The notes: generated from the letters alone by a model not told the origin. DNA of 64,000 nucleotides from Amycolatopsis sp. cg9 (GCF_041346945.1 NZ_CP166850.1:9222501-9286500), one strand, 5' to 3'; counted from the stretch's first letter, positions 1 through 9,612 are shown. Made by a program: numbers and translations.

Positions 1-432
1 GAGGCCGACCAGCGGCACGGCGTCGCACCGGACGAGTGGGACAACGTCGCCAATCTGGCTGGTGCCGCCGCGGACGTCCTGTGGCGCCAGGACAAGTACC
101 ACAAGACAACCGAGACCGCCGCGGCCATGCTCGCGCTGCTCCAGCACGTGGAGAACGCACTCGCCGCGAACTGGGGCGCTGACGCCGAGCACCCAGAGGA
201 GTGGATGCTCGCGCTCCCGCACATCGACACCAGCCCAGTCATGGGGTGTAACGGCGACGCCCAGCTCGTCATCACCATCGACGGCACCGGCGGCTGGCTG
301 CTCACCATGAGCGACCCGGCGCACGGCAGAATGACGCGCGTGAACACCGTTTACGCGCCGTTCGACGCAGCCGGCGCCGCCGAAGTCGCCGTCCAGGTCA
401 ACCGCGACCCCAGCAACCCGCTCCCCCGCTGA
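1..432 (+). CDS. Hypothetical protein, 5' end outside window
   Basis: The frame is open from the first base, so the start lies upstream and only the last 143 residues are seen. The visible part is soluble and mostly acidic, with a helical stretch (MLALLQHVENALAANWG) followed by a strand-rich end (AQLVITIDGTGGWLLTM). I recognise no family. It ends 17 bases before the next gene on the same strand, so the two may be co-transcribed. Confidence 0.6.
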   Translation, partial: EADQRHGVAPDEWDNVANLAGAAADVLWRQDKYHKTTETAAAMLALLQHVENALAANWGADAEHPEEWMLALPHIDTSPVMGCNGDAQLVITIDGTGGWLLTMSDPAHGRMTRVNTVYAPFDAAGAAEVAVQVNRDPSNPLPR

Positions 433-449
433 TAGACGAAGCTGAGCCG

Positions 450-1037
450 ATGTTTGCTAAGCGCAGGCCAGATGCACGAAGAACGGTCTTGGCACGTGTC
501 GTGAAGTGGTTGCTGGTTTTCATCGGAGGCGTCTGGTTCCTCGGGGTCGTGATCATCATGGGCGCCCTCGGCGGAGGGATCGTCACTCACTGGCCCGGCG
601 TCGCCGGTGACGAGGTGGTGACGTCTTTTGCTGCCTCTGCGTCATCTGCGCTATTTCTGCTGGCCATCGCCGTCGTGACGTACCCCACCTTTAGGGGTAA
701 CCAGCGCGCGGCGGTACACCAGGTGACCTACGGCGACAAGATCGACGAGGTCAAATCTCACCTCACGCGCACCAGGGATTTGCTGAGCGAACTCGAAGAC
801 GACCTGACCACCAGAACGGCACTGCTTGAAAAGACCCAGGAAGACGCCGAACGGTACGAACATCTGGCATCACTCAACGCCGAGCAAGCCAAGGCCATCG
901 ACGACCTGGTGGGCAGGCAGTTCAAGCGGCAGGGCCGGGCGGACGCGATCTATTGGTGGGCCGCCCTCGTGATCGCCTTTCTGTCCGGCATCGTCGTCAA
1001 CGCGATCACGCCCACCGTGCTCAGCTGGTTCTCGTAG
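450..1037 (+). CDS. Membrane protein with central coiled coil
   Basis: 195 aa. Two hydrophobic segments near the N terminus (about residues 19-42 and 62-78), a long charged helix predicted as coiled coil (about 92-150), and a final membrane segment (about 168-190, YWWAALVIAFLSGIVVNAI). The layout suggests an inner-membrane protein with a cytoplasmic coiled-coil stalk. No catalytic motif is visible and no family is recognised. It follows the cut gene closely on the same strand. Confidence 0.7.
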   Translation: MFAKRRPDARRTVLARVVKWLLVFIGGVWFLGVVIIMGALGGGIVTHWPGVAGDEVVTSFAASASSALFLLAIAVVTYPTFRGNQRAAVHQVTYGDKIDEVKSHLTRTRDLLSELEDDLTTRTALLEKTQEDAERYEHLASLNAEQAKAIDDLVGRQFKRQGRADAIYWWAALVIAFLSGIVVNAITPTVLSWFS

Positions 1038-1103
1038 CATCACGCGTAGCCGGCGTACGGGCTCCCTGGCGGGGAGAGCTGGCGGTCGAAGTCGGCGCGG
1101 GAG

Positions 1104-1478
1104 TCAATCCGGCTGCGGTTCGTCCCCAGACTCGGTCTCGCAGTGCATCGCCGGGTCCACTGGCATCCGAAGGTCGATGTTCATCCGCCCGTTCTGGGAC
1201 ACCAGCTGCATCTCGACGACGCACCACCAGTCCCCGGAGACCGTGAGGAACTGCTCGACCGGGCGCCCGAGTGTCCAGCCGCCGCCGACGCCGAATGCGC
1301 GAACCCAGATTGGCGTCGTCCTGCCCCAGTCGAGCCGTCGCGGCAAGAGGATCAGAGTCGTGTCGGCCTCGACGTCGACCGGCGGGTCTTTCGGGCGCAC
1401 AGCTTCGCGCGTCCCCTCGAACCGCGGATCCTTCCCGAACACGTGTTCGATAATGCACGGTGGCTGACACTTGGGCAA
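1104..1478 (-). CDS. Hypothetical protein, 124 aa
   Basis: A small tryptophan-rich protein with alternating hydrophobic residues (GGGWTLGRPVEQFLTV, GDWWCVVEMQLVS) that look like beta strands. It ends in an acidic tail. There is no signal peptide or membrane segment and no family match from memory. It is convergent with the membrane gene ending at 1037. The protein-like composition favours a real gene, but the evidence is composition only. Confidence 0.5.
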   Translation of the reverse strand: MPKCQPPCIIEHVFGKDPRFEGTREAVRPKDPPVDVEADTTLILLPRRLDWGRTTPIWVRAFGVGGGWTLGRPVEQFLTVSGDWWCVVEMQLVSQNGRMNIDLRMPVDPAMHCETESGDEPQPD

Positions 1479-1608
1479 TTGCAGTCAGGACGACCGACCC
1501 GACACTCCTCCGGATCGCCGAATCCGTGCTTCCTGCCGATCAGCTGGTCGGGGCGGCTAAGTCATGAGGGCAGTCGCCGACCTGCCCGCGTGAAGAAAGG
1601 GGACCCTC

Positions 1609-1815
1609 GTGGAACTGGTCAAGGCCATCGTCGTCTTCGGTGTGCTCGCGCTCCTGCTCGCCGCGGGCGCCCGGCTCGCCTGGCAGCAGCCCACTCTGCG
1701 ACTGGTCGTCATTCTCGGCATGATCCTCGTCGCCGTGCTCGCGCTCGTGCTCGGCTACCCGGACGTCGCACGGGAGATCTTCGGCGGGGGAGCGGGCGCC
1801 AGCCTGGCGAAGTAG
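1609..1815 (+). CDS. Small two-TM membrane protein
   Basis: 68 aa from a GTG start placed after a good ribosome site (AGAAAGGGGACC). Two membrane segments fill it: about residues 4-22 and 29-50, the latter ending GYPDV. The short polar tail is glycine- and alanine-rich. Such small membrane proteins are common in actinobacterial accessory DNA and their role is usually unknown. A canonical terminator follows at 1898-1918, which suggests it is its own transcription unit. Confidence 0.65.
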   Translation: MELVKAIVVFGVLALLLAAGARLAWQQPTLRLVVILGMILVAVLALVLGYPDVAREIFGGGAGASLAK

Positions 1816-1897
1816 TCGCGGCCGGACGAAACGTTGACAAAACGGGACGCGACCGGCCGAAAGGCGCACGGACGGGTGAACCTCCCTGTGAAATGTC

Positions 1898-1918
1898 CGC
1901 AGATTGCTGCGTTTTTTT
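1898..1918 (+). terminator. Rho-independent terminator with T tract
   Basis: A 5-bp stem CGCAG/CTGCG with loop ATTG is followed by seven T residues (1912-1918). It lies 83 bases after the small membrane gene and 25 bases before the GTG of the next gene, so it could also act as an attenuator for that gene. A uridine tract is uncommon in DNA this GC-rich. Confidence 0.6.
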
Positions 1919-1943
1919 CTAGAGGTGGAGCAGGCTGGTCGCT

Positions 1944-2642
1944 GTGACCGCCCAAAACAACCCTGAAGACGAGCTCGGCCCCTTCCGGCCGCCGCTCGGC
2001 ACCCCGCACGCTGTGTTCGACGCTCTCCGGAACCTCGCCGTTGCCGCCAGCGGCAGGAACCCGGAGTTTCGCGCCCTCATGAGCCTTCCTCAGCCCGACG
2101 AAGTCACTCGGGAAGCGTGCGAAGCCGGCCTGCTGTTGCTACCCGGCGAGCGCAGGCAGCTCGACCAGATCGAGCTGCAGCTAATCGAAGGCGCCCTCGA
2201 TCGCGGCGGCACGCTCAGGTCGCTCGGCGAGCAGCAAGGCATCGCTCGGCAGACGATGAGCCAGCGCTACCGCGCCCTCGGCGGCACCCGGGAGCTGTCG
2301 CCCGGACGCCCGAAGAGCACGAGCCCCGGCTACACCACGACGAAGTGGTGGGTCGCCTGCACCGTCGAAGGCCTCGACGACGTCCACCGCCGTGGCGAAG
2401 TCCAGACCAGGCGACCCGGCCCCGGCCAGGCCGGCGGCGTCACGTACCCCGTCCTCGGCGGCGGCTTCGCCACCGACGAGCCCGCGGAGGAAGGCCGCGT
2501 CGTCTACCTCGGCACGCTGCCCGACGTCGGCGACGACCCCGAACCGGGCGTGGTGGCTGTCCGCGGTGACGAGAACCCCGGCCAGATCACCACGACGCCG
2601 GTGTACGTTCGCGCCGAACACGTTGCCCTGGAGGCGAAATGA
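1944..2642 (+). CDS. HTH-containing DNA-binding protein
   Basis: 232 aa from a GTG start with GAGGTGGAG about 10 bases upstream. The middle holds a helix-turn-helix-like stretch (about residues 88-110, LRSLGEQQGIARQTMSQRYR), where the second helix resembles those of sigma-70 region 4 or FIS. The C-terminal half is strand-rich and reads like a ligand or structural domain (TYPVLGGGFATDEP, GRVVYLGTLPDVG). The stop overlaps the next ATG (ATGA), so the broken gene that follows was its partner. The DNA target is unknown. Confidence 0.65.
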   Translation: MTAQNNPEDELGPFRPPLGTPHAVFDALRNLAVAASGRNPEFRALMSLPQPDEVTREACEAGLLLLPGERRQLDQIELQLIEGALDRGGTLRSLGEQQGIARQTMSQRYRALGGTRELSPGRPKSTSPGYTTTKWWVACTVEGLDDVHRRGEVQTRRPGPGQAGGVTYPVLGGGFATDEPAEEGRVVYLGTLPDVGDDPEPGVVAVRGDENPGQITTTPVYVRAEHVALEAK

Positions 2643-3202
2643 CCGAGCCGCAGACCGAGTTCGCGTACCGCATCGTCGACGGGCAGAACTACGGGTGGAT
2701 GCACGTCCCCGACACCGAACGGTACTGGCGGTTCGACCGGCAGGCGGCTCACGTGTAGAAGACGTTGGTCGACATCGAGCGCGAGGCCGGCGGATCTCGC
2801 CCGGTCGTCCCGCCGCGGCCGGAAGACGTCGACGAGCTGCAGGCCGCATTCGCCGCCGCAGGTCGCAAGATGGTCACCAGCCTCGCGTCCGCTCCCGAGC
2901 AGGTCTTCCACGAAGCCCGCGAACGTGACCGCACCGGCGACTCCTGGGACTACGCCAAGCGCACCTTCACGGCCGGACGGCCGGGCTCGTGGGAGGCGGA
3001 AGGCCTGATCTCGATCGTGGTGTTCGGCAACGGCATGAACCTCTGGCCGTACAAGGGCTACACGGAGCCGGAGAAGATGCGCGCCACCGGCCCGAACCCG
3101 AACCGCGTCGACGTCGCCGCCCGGGACCGGAGCCCGTGCCACCATCGCGCTTCGCGCAACCGACTCATACACCACCTGTCACTGGGCGGCCCGCGTGCGT
3201 AA
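2639..3202 (+). pseudogene. Gene interrupted by in-frame amber codon
   Basis: The ATG overlaps the upstream stop (ATGA). After 39 codons a TAG at 2756-2758 ends the frame, but the same frame continues with convincing coding sequence to 3202 (DVDELQAAFAAAGRKMVTSL, WPYKGYTEPEKMRATGP). The most economical reading is a single TGG-to-TAG change in a protein of about 187 residues. The last 30 residues look less protein-like, so the 3' end may be decayed too. A re-start at TTG 2765 is possible. No family is recognised. Confidence 0.55.
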
Positions 3203-3613
3203 CACACTCACAGTAACGACACCGTAAGTGAGAAAATGACACATACACTGAGACTGATCATGGTGACATCGCCGTGAGACAGCTCAGGAACGCACAGGTA
3301 AACAAGATCAACATGTCACGCGTGCCGAGAACCTACAGGCGGCGCCGGGGCGGGCTCGGCGCGGTCAGGGCGGTTCCTCGACGTCCCGCTGTGGCCATGG
3401 GCCCGACCGCTGGACGGCCCACAGCACCTTTCCCCCGCCTGTCCCGCCGAGCATCAGCTGCGTCCCGGGCAGCTGCAGGAGACCCCGAACCAGGACTACG
3501 GCCTGCGCGAGCTCGTGTGCTTGTGGACTCGGTTTGGGGTTGACCGTTGACCCGGGTGGGGCCCCACCGTCACCAGCGAGCCCGTGTTCGCGGGGTGAAC
3601 GCCGAGTCGGAAC
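3203..3613. other. Intergenic region, nothing supported
   Basis: About 410 bases between the broken gene and the 3' end of the pentapeptide gene. The first 100 bases are AT-richer (ACACATACACTGAGACTG). An 89-codon frame from 3274 is arginine- and proline-rich and looks like a chance frame. Confidence 0.4.
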
Positions 3614-5428
3614 TCATCCCCCCGTGGATATCTCCCCATGGCGAGGGGGCGCATCGCGCTTGGCCGGGTTGAACGCGCGTCCGTCGTAGGTTGCCCCGTC
3701 GAACTGGGTTTCGCCGGAAAACCTTGCTCCTTCGAACCTAGCGCCGCGGTTGAACGTCACCCTACCGAAGCCGGCCACGCTACTGAAAGTCGCCCCGCCG
3801 AACCCGGCACCGCCCATGAACGTAGCCCCGCCAAATCGGGCATCGCCGATGAACGTTGCCCCGTCGAACCCGGCGCTGCGGCTGAACACAGCGCCGGCGA
3901 ACCAGGCGACGCGCTTGAAAGTCGCCCCGCCGAAGCTGGCACCGCAGGAGAACGTCACCTTATCGAACCGGGCGTCACCGGCGAAAATCGCGACTTCGAA
4001 CCCGGCGGCGTGATTGAACCTGACCCCGGTAAACCCGGCGTCGCCAGAGAACACTGTCCTGTCGAACCCAGCGCCGCCGGAGAATCTCGCGTCGCCGAAC
4101 CAGACGACGCGTTTGAACGTCGCCCTACCGAAGCTAGCGCTACTGGAGAACGTCGCCCTGCCTAACCCGGTGTTACCAGAGAACGTCACCTTTTCGAATC
4201 GGGCTTCATTGGAGAACGTCACCCCGTTGAATCCGGCGTCATCGAGGAACGTCGCCCCCTCGAACTCAGCTTTACCCGAGAACGTCACTCCACCGAACCC
4301 AGCTTCACCGGAGAACGTCACCCCGTCGAACCGGGCTTCATCGGAGAATGTCGCCTCGCCGAACCCAGCCTTGCCAGAGAACGTCGTCCTCCTGAATTCG
4401 GCGTATCCGGCGAACATCGTCTTGTCGAACCAGGCGGAGGCGGAGAACTTCGTCTCGCGGAATGCGACGTAGTCGTCAAACGTCGCCCCGTCAAACCAGG
4501 TAACGCCAGAGAAATGCGCTCCGTCGAACCAAGTGGGGCCAGAGAACGTCGCCCCGTCAAAGTTGGCGTTGCCGGTGAACGTCACCCCGACGAACCCGGC
4601 GATGCCAGTGAAGTTCGTTCCTCGGAAAGCGGCTTTGGCAACTTGACAGCGCGAGAATGAGAAGTTGATGAGGGTGGCCCCGGAAAGGTTGATGTCGAGG
4701 CCAGACCAGAAGGGTTGCAAATGATCCGAGTCTTCACCGGGGCAGAGATTGCGTTGCAGGATGTCCTGTGCGGTCAGGCGGACCTCACGTTCCTGTAGCT
4801 GAGTTTCTCGGGCCTGGGCGTCGGGGCGTGGCGCCGGCGTGCGATCGACGGTGGTGGACCGCAGCAGCGGGCGCCGCACTCCCAGCGGGCGAGTTCCGTT
4901 CGTCTTTGGCGGCGGGGTGTAGGGGCCACGCAGGTAGGCACAGATCACGTTGACCACCGTCTGCCGCTGCTCGGGGTTGTCCTGCGCGACCCGTTCGAGC
5001 GCGTAGAGCCCGCCGTGGCGAACTGCTGCCTCCGAAGACCCGAGTTGCTCCACGGCCTTGAGGTACAGCTCGCTCAGCCGCCGCTCAGCCGAATCGTGCT
5101 CTTGATGGGCGAGCATGCGTTCGGCGGAGTGCTGGCGGCGCCAGGACAGGTAGAGCGCGACGACGCCGCCGCTGCCGACCCCGATGCTCAGCCCGATCTT
5201 GAGCGCCTCCAGCCGGGCGGATACAAGCTTGTCGCCGTTGAGTCCGGCGGTCGCCGGCCACCACAGCGCCACCACTGCGGCCGCGGTGAGCACCGTGATC
5301 ACGGCCGCGGTCAGCCACATCGTTTTCGACGACAGCTCCCGCAATCGCACTGGCGGACCTGGCGTAGCGGGCCGTCGTAGGCCAGGGGCCCTCGGGATCG
5401 AGGTCGATGGCGTGTTGTCGTCGGTCAT
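3614..5428 (-). CDS. Pentapeptide-repeat membrane protein
   Basis: 604 aa. Two membrane segments lie near the N terminus (about residues 37-56 and 74-94), then a charged helical linker and a conserved block (GGLYALERVAQDNPEQRQTVV, about 137-158) that often precedes pentapeptide repeats in actinobacterial membrane proteins. From about residue 245 to the end run some 35 pentapeptide units with phenylalanine at the centre (F-x-G-A-T-F-S-G pattern). These build a right-handed four-sided beta helix, here on the cytoplasmic side. Homologues are often annotated without function; some pentapeptide proteins mimic DNA. It is a single gene with no obvious operon partner. Confidence 0.9.
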   Translation of the reverse strand: MTDDNTPSTSIPRAPGLRRPATPGPPVRLRELSSKTMWLTAAVITVLTAAAVVALWWPATAGLNGDKLVSARLEALKIGLSIGVGSGGVVALYLSWRRQHSAERMLAHQEHDSAERRLSELYLKAVEQLGSSEAAVRHGGLYALERVAQDNPEQRQTVVNVICAYLRGPYTPPPKTNGTRPLGVRRPLLRSTTVDRTPAPRPDAQARETQLQEREVRLTAQDILQRNLCPGEDSDHLQPFWSGLDINLSGATLINFSFSRCQVAKAAFRGTNFTGIAGFVGVTFTGNANFDGATFSGPTWFDGAHFSGVTWFDGATFDDYVAFRETKFSASAWFDKTMFAGYAEFRRTTFSGKAGFGEATFSDEARFDGVTFSGEAGFGGVTFSGKAEFEGATFLDDAGFNGVTFSNEARFEKVTFSGNTGLGRATFSSSASFGRATFKRVVWFGDARFSGGAGFDRTVFSGDAGFTGVRFNHAAGFEVAIFAGDARFDKVTFSCGASFGGATFKRVAWFAGAVFSRSAGFDGATFIGDARFGGATFMGGAGFGGATFSSVAGFGRVTFNRGARFEGARFSGETQFDGATYDGRAFNPAKRDAPPRHGEISTGG

Positions 5429-5546
5429 GTTCGCCTAGTCGCTGGGGCCAATCCGGATGTTGCAGTCGGCGCGGGCGGGGAACAAGACTAGATCTAAAAC
5501 TGACAGAGGTTGTTGACAGTCTGGGCCCCTTGATCGAGGGAGGCCC

Positions 5547-6527
5547 ATGGCTGAGCGAGTATGGAGTGAGAAGGACCTGGTCAGGCGCGCAAACCGGCGC
5601 CTGGCCGTCCTTCGTCACGCCGAAGAAGTCAGCGGCAACGTCGCGGCAACCTGCCGCTACTACGGCATCAGCCGGACCGTGTTCTACCGGTGGAAACGCC
5701 GCTACGAGGACGAGGGCATCGACGGGCTGAAGGACCGCTCGAGCGCCCCGCTGCACTGCCCGACGATCACTCCTCCCGAGGCGGTCGAGAAGATCGTCCA
5801 CCTGCGGCAGCACTACCACTTCGGTCCGCTGAAGATCGAGATGTATCTACGCCGGTACCACGACCAGGAGATCGGCCACTCCACGATCCACCGCATCCTC
5901 AAACGCCTGGGCATGAGCCGACTGCCGGCGTCTCAACGCTACAAACGCCACCAGCAGCGGTGGAAGCGGTATGAGAAGCAGCGCCCCGGCCACCAGCTGC
6001 AGATCGACGTCAAGTTCGTCGAACCGATCACCACCGACGCCGGCCGGAAGAAGCGGTACTACCAGTACACCGCCATCGACGACTGCACCCGCCTGCGGAT
6101 CCTGCGCATCTATCCCCGCTCCGACCAGAAGACCGCGATCCAGTTCCTGGACTACGTGCTGTCCCGGCTGCCGTTCCAGGTCGAGAAGATCCAGACCGAC
6201 AACGGTGCGGAATTCCAGTCCGCGTTCCACTGGCACCTGCTCGACCAAGGCATCGGGCACGTCTACATCCGACCCGCCACGCCGCGGCCCAACGGGAAGG
6301 TCGAGCGTTCGCACCGCATCGACGCCGAGGAGTTCTATCGGCTGCTCGACGGTGTCGTCCTCGGCGACATCGGCGCCTTCAACGACAAGCACAAGGAATG
6401 GGAGGACTACTACAACTACCACCGCCCCCACGGCGGCCTGGCAGGCCAGACCCCGTATGAGAGGCTCCTACAGAAGACCCAACCCCCATCCCAGGGTGTC
6501 AACAACCAGAAGCAGCAGCACAACTAG
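5547..6527 (+). CDS. IS481-family transposase
   Basis: 326 aa with start after GGGAGG. The N terminus has a helix-turn-helix (about residues 25-50, NVAATCRYYGISRTVFYRWK). The integrase core follows, with the DDE residues in QIDVKFVE, QTDNGAEF and GKVERSHR, and the YYNYHRPHGGL motif typical of IS3/IS481 elements. The frame is intact and full length, so it could be active. I could not find matching terminal inverted repeats. It separates the pentapeptide gene from the propeller gene. Confidence 0.9.
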   Translation: MAERVWSEKDLVRRANRRLAVLRHAEEVSGNVAATCRYYGISRTVFYRWKRRYEDEGIDGLKDRSSAPLHCPTITPPEAVEKIVHLRQHYHFGPLKIEMYLRRYHDQEIGHSTIHRILKRLGMSRLPASQRYKRHQQRWKRYEKQRPGHQLQIDVKFVEPITTDAGRKKRYYQYTAIDDCTRLRILRIYPRSDQKTAIQFLDYVLSRLPFQVEKIQTDNGAEFQSAFHWHLLDQGIGHVYIRPATPRPNGKVERSHRIDAEEFYRLLDGVVLGDIGAFNDKHKEWEDYYNYHRPHGGLAGQTPYERLLQKTQPPSQGVNNQKQQHN

Positions 6528-6728
6528 CTCACGACGTCGGCGAGGAGTTGCTCCCCACTATGCGCACCCATCTGAACACGCCGTACCACCACATCAGAAC
6601 CCACTCTGGCCCGGTCGCGGTCTGTCTCACGACTCACCGCGACGCCGAAAGCACCGACGACCCGGCTTTCGAAACACGGACCGACACACCGTTAGCTACT
6701 CCGCATGGCTTCAGGTGCTGACCGGGAA

Positions 6729-7973
6729 TTATTTAGGCCGGACACCGCCTCTAACATTCTTGATTTCCCACAGTTGCACTTCATTGGGAGAGCCGCATAC
6801 ACCAAGATGGTTGTCGGCCGTAAAAAATAACGACTGTGCGGCAATCCCCGGTATTCGCACAATAAGTTGTCCGTCGGAAATCGTCCGCACGCACACCTCG
6901 CCCGTTTGCAGATAAGCGATCCATTCACCATCGCGCGAAACGGCGTGCAAGGTGACTAAGGAAACAAAACGAGAATTAAACTGACTTTTCTTGAGATCCC
7001 AGAGACCAACCCTCCATCCACTTTGCACCGTCACCAAATCGTTGCACGGAAACCTGACCGTCGATGTATCACTTGGATCACACACCTCCGCTTCCAGTCG
7101 AAATATTAGCGACCCACTAAAGGAATCGTACACTGCCATACCGGAGGCACAGGAAACAACTAGCCTGCGACCGTCAGGATTGAAAGCCACCGACACGGTC
7201 CGATCCCGACTGATATCAATGTCGTATCTACGTTCTCCAGTAACCGAGTCGTACACCGCGATATTCGCAATGCCAGCCACGGAACTATCGAGGTCTCTCC
7301 CCCTGTATACGACGACTTCCATCGAATCGTCAGGGCTGAATACCACCTGAATTACATCCTCCCGCCGCTCAGACCACATTTCCGCGCCGTCGACCAAGCG
7401 CCAGGTCCGCCACTTACCAGATTCGACAGTAGCGCCGAAGACGGCACCAGGTGAAATGTAGGCAACCCGCTCGTTCATAAACGGAGAATTGAGGGTGACT
7501 CGCGCCAGGAAGTCGTCGCCACTCTTCGAGACTACGCCAAGGCGGTGGACCACCGCACCCGTGCACGTGTCAAGGACGGCTATCGATCCCCTATAAATAC
7601 CCTGACAGGCGAACAGAGCACCATCCCGACTGAGGGCCATACCTTGAATATCTCCATAAGGTCGTGTCGAATCAACGCACGACCAGATACTGCGGAGACG
7701 CAAACCTGTGTCCATCTCCCACAACGTGTAGCGTCGATCCGTGCTCAGAGTCGCAAGGATCCCTGATTTTTCGATGGCTACGCGAACCTTGTGGGTTAGA
7801 ATCAAACCACGCTTACCTGGGTGACGAAAGACTCGAACCAGCCGGGCCCGACCCGCCGCACTTGGGGCCGATCCAGAGTTCACCGTTATGTCGCCACGGA
7901 TATTGCCTGCCTGAATGATGACACTGTCGTTGACGTTCGTGACCGAGTTGTCGGTCTCATCCCCATCCGCCAT
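6729..7973 (-). CDS. Beta-propeller (WD40-like) protein with N-terminal tag
   Basis: 414 aa, start after a good GGAGG. Residues 9-32 form a short strand-rich tag (NSVTNVNDSVIIQAG, then IRGDITVN), a signature at the front of many actinobacterial signalling or conflict proteins. The rest consists of repeated four-strand units with motifs such as VVFSPDDSMEVVVY and VAFNPDGRRLVVSC, as in WD40/YVTN propellers of about seven blades. No catalytic residues are seen; propellers usually bind other proteins. Codon use is more AT-rich than in the neighbours (ATA, TTA and AGA occur), a sign of import. The tag matches that of the NB-ARC protein at 27105-29291. Confidence 0.75.
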   Translation of the reverse strand: MADGDETDNSVTNVNDSVIIQAGNIRGDITVNSGSAPSAAGRARLVRVFRHPGKRGLILTHKVRVAIEKSGILATLSTDRRYTLWEMDTGLRLRSIWSCVDSTRPYGDIQGMALSRDGALFACQGIYRGSIAVLDTCTGAVVHRLGVVSKSGDDFLARVTLNSPFMNERVAYISPGAVFGATVESGKWRTWRLVDGAEMWSERREDVIQVVFSPDDSMEVVVYRGRDLDSSVAGIANIAVYDSVTGERRYDIDISRDRTVSVAFNPDGRRLVVSCASGMAVYDSFSGSLIFRLEAEVCDPSDTSTVRFPCNDLVTVQSGWRVGLWDLKKSQFNSRFVSLVTLHAVSRDGEWIAYLQTGEVCVRTISDGQLIVRIPGIAAQSLFFTADNHLGVCGSPNEVQLWEIKNVRGGVRPK

Positions 7974-8080
7974 GGAACCTCCAGTTCTCGAACGAACATA
8001 TCAGCAACAGACAAGATCACCGGGACAAACTGACTACCCCGGCCGCAGCACCTCGCGAAGCCTTTCCCGTCGACCGCTAG

Positions 8081-9011
8081 GGCGTGTCCTGTAAGCGGTT
8101 GAGCTGGACCTCTGGTAGTTGTGCGCGGTGGTTGGTCGCGGTGAGTTGACGGACAAGGCATGGGCGGTGATCGAACCGTTGCTGCCGCCGCGGCAAGGCG
8201 GCGGACGGCGGTGGCGTGATCACCGCCAAGTCATCAACGCGATCCTGTGGAAACTCCGCACCGGCGCCCCATGGCGTGACCTGCCCGAACGCTACGGACC
8301 CTGGAAAACCGCCCATGAACGGCTGCGGCTGTGGACCGAAGACGGCACCTGGGATCGGATCCTCGACCGGGTGATCGTCAAAGACGACGCCGTCGGCGAC
8401 CTCGAATGGATCATCTCGGTCGACTCCAGCGTGGTCCGGGCGCACCAGCATGCTGCTGGCGCCCGGAAAAAAAGGGGATGCAGCGACGCCGTCGAAGTCA
8501 TCGCCCGCGACGGGGAAGGACTCGGCCGGTCCCGCGGCGGACTGAGCACCAAGATCCACCTGGCCGTCGACGGGCGAGGCCTGCCGGTACGGATCCTGCT
8601 CACCCCCGGCCAAGCCGGAGATAACCCGCAGCTGCTGCCGCTGCTGGACGGCATCAGCGTCGCCCGCCCCGGGCCAGGCCGGCACGCTGCCGGCCGGAGA
8701 CGGTGATCGCAGACAAGGCGTACTCGCATCCCTCGACCCGCCGGGCGATGCGGGACCGGCAGATCACGTTCGTCGGCCCGGAGCGGGATGACCAGATCGC
8801 CCACCGCGCGGCCAAAGGCTCCCGCGGCGGGCGGCCACCGGCCTTCGATGCTGAGGTCTACAAGCAGCGCAACGTGGTCGAACGGTGCTTCAACCGGCTC
8901 AAGCAGTTCCGCGACCTGGCCACCCGCTACGCCAAACGCGCCGCCTACTACCAGGCCGAGCTCACCATCGCCGCCATCGTGCTCTGGCTCCGATGACTTA
9001 CAGGACAGCTC
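8081..9011 (+). mobile_element. IS5-family insertion sequence with CTAG duplication
   Basis: A 931-bp element. The left end GGCGTGTCCTGTAAG and the right end (reverse complement GAGCTGTCCTGTAAG) match at 12 of 15 positions, including TGTCCTGTAAG. The four bases CTAG flank both ends directly (8077-8080 and 9012-9015), as expected of a target duplication for this group. It carries one transposase split into two frames. Confidence 0.85.
8119..8996 (+). pseudogene. IS5-family transposase in two frames
   Basis: The first frame (8119-8706) has the DUF4096-type N terminus and the first catalytic Asp (ISVDSSVVRAHQH). The second (8703-8996, GTG start overlapping TGA) has the second Asp (IADKAYSHPSTR) and the glutamate (VVERCFNRLKQFRDLATRY). 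Comparison with the usual GRPR..PE.VIADKAYS join puts the shift near 8676-8690. Relatives in this subgroup can use a programmed -1 shift, but no slippery heptamer is obvious here, so a simple indel is as likely. Confidence 0.75.
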
Positions 9012-9213
9012 CTAGCCGTCCGCTCACCGGTGGCTGCCGCTACTCATCGCCGTGGACTTACGCAGCTGTTCCATGACAGTGCTGTCATGACGTAGAAGCG
9101 CACGCTCCGCGTGATCTGCAGGAGCAGTTCACGGGTGCTCTTATCGCCGGGATGCGCTGGGATCGGATCTCACCGGGAAGTGTGCCGTTGGCTCACGGCC
9201 GACGGGGCGGAAG

Positions 9214-9612
9214 TCAGGCGTCAGCCCAGGTGACGCCGGCGGGTCGGTCGCCGTTCGAGCGGACGAAGTCGCGTGCGGCCTGGCGGACGATCTCCAGCGG
9301 AACTTCCGCGTGGCGCGGAATTTCGCGTTCGTTGTTCATGTAGTCGTAGCTGACCAGCTCGGGTGAGGTTGAGCCGCTGGTGCTGATCACGCTGCCGGCC
9401 GGGCTGACATGGCTGATGAAGCCACCCCCGGCCGGGCGGACACCCACGTGGAGAACGGCCCAGCCGTCGGCGTCCTGGCGGTTGATCTCGGCGATCACCG
9501 GGATGTCCTGTCCGGACGCTTCGCGGATCATGGTGTCCAGCAGCGCATCGACGTCGGCCTGCTCGGCCAGCACGAGAGGTTCGGCCTGGCCGGGTTCGAA
9601 CCACGCTGTCAC
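9214..9612 (-). CDS. Imm1-family immunity protein
   Basis: 132 aa from the GTG at 9612, which overlaps the toxin stop (GTGA); two further GTGs lie just upstream. The pattern fits Imm1: an N-terminal strand-helix-strand, a central GxxFISHVSPAGS, then YMNNEREIPRHAEVPLE and the closing AARDFVRSNGDRPAGVTW. Imm1 proteins usually neutralise a toxin encoded directly upstream, most often a deaminase, which is exactly the arrangement here. It remains intact although the toxin gene is frameshifted. Confidence 0.8.
   Translation of the reverse strand: MTAWFEPGQAEPLVLAEQADVDALLDTMIREASGQDIPVIAEINRQDADGWAVLHVGVRPAGGGFISHVSPAGSVISTSGSTSPELVSYDYMNNEREIPRHAEVPLEIVRQAARDFVRSNGDRPAGVTWADA

Noticed and set aside
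3638..4472. Plus-strand frames with regular repeats
   Set aside because: The periodicity is the complement of the pentapeptide repeats on the minus strand.
5500..6600. Complete IS boundaries for the first IS481 transposase
   Set aside because: No convincing inverted repeats or target duplication could be found, so only the gene is annotated.
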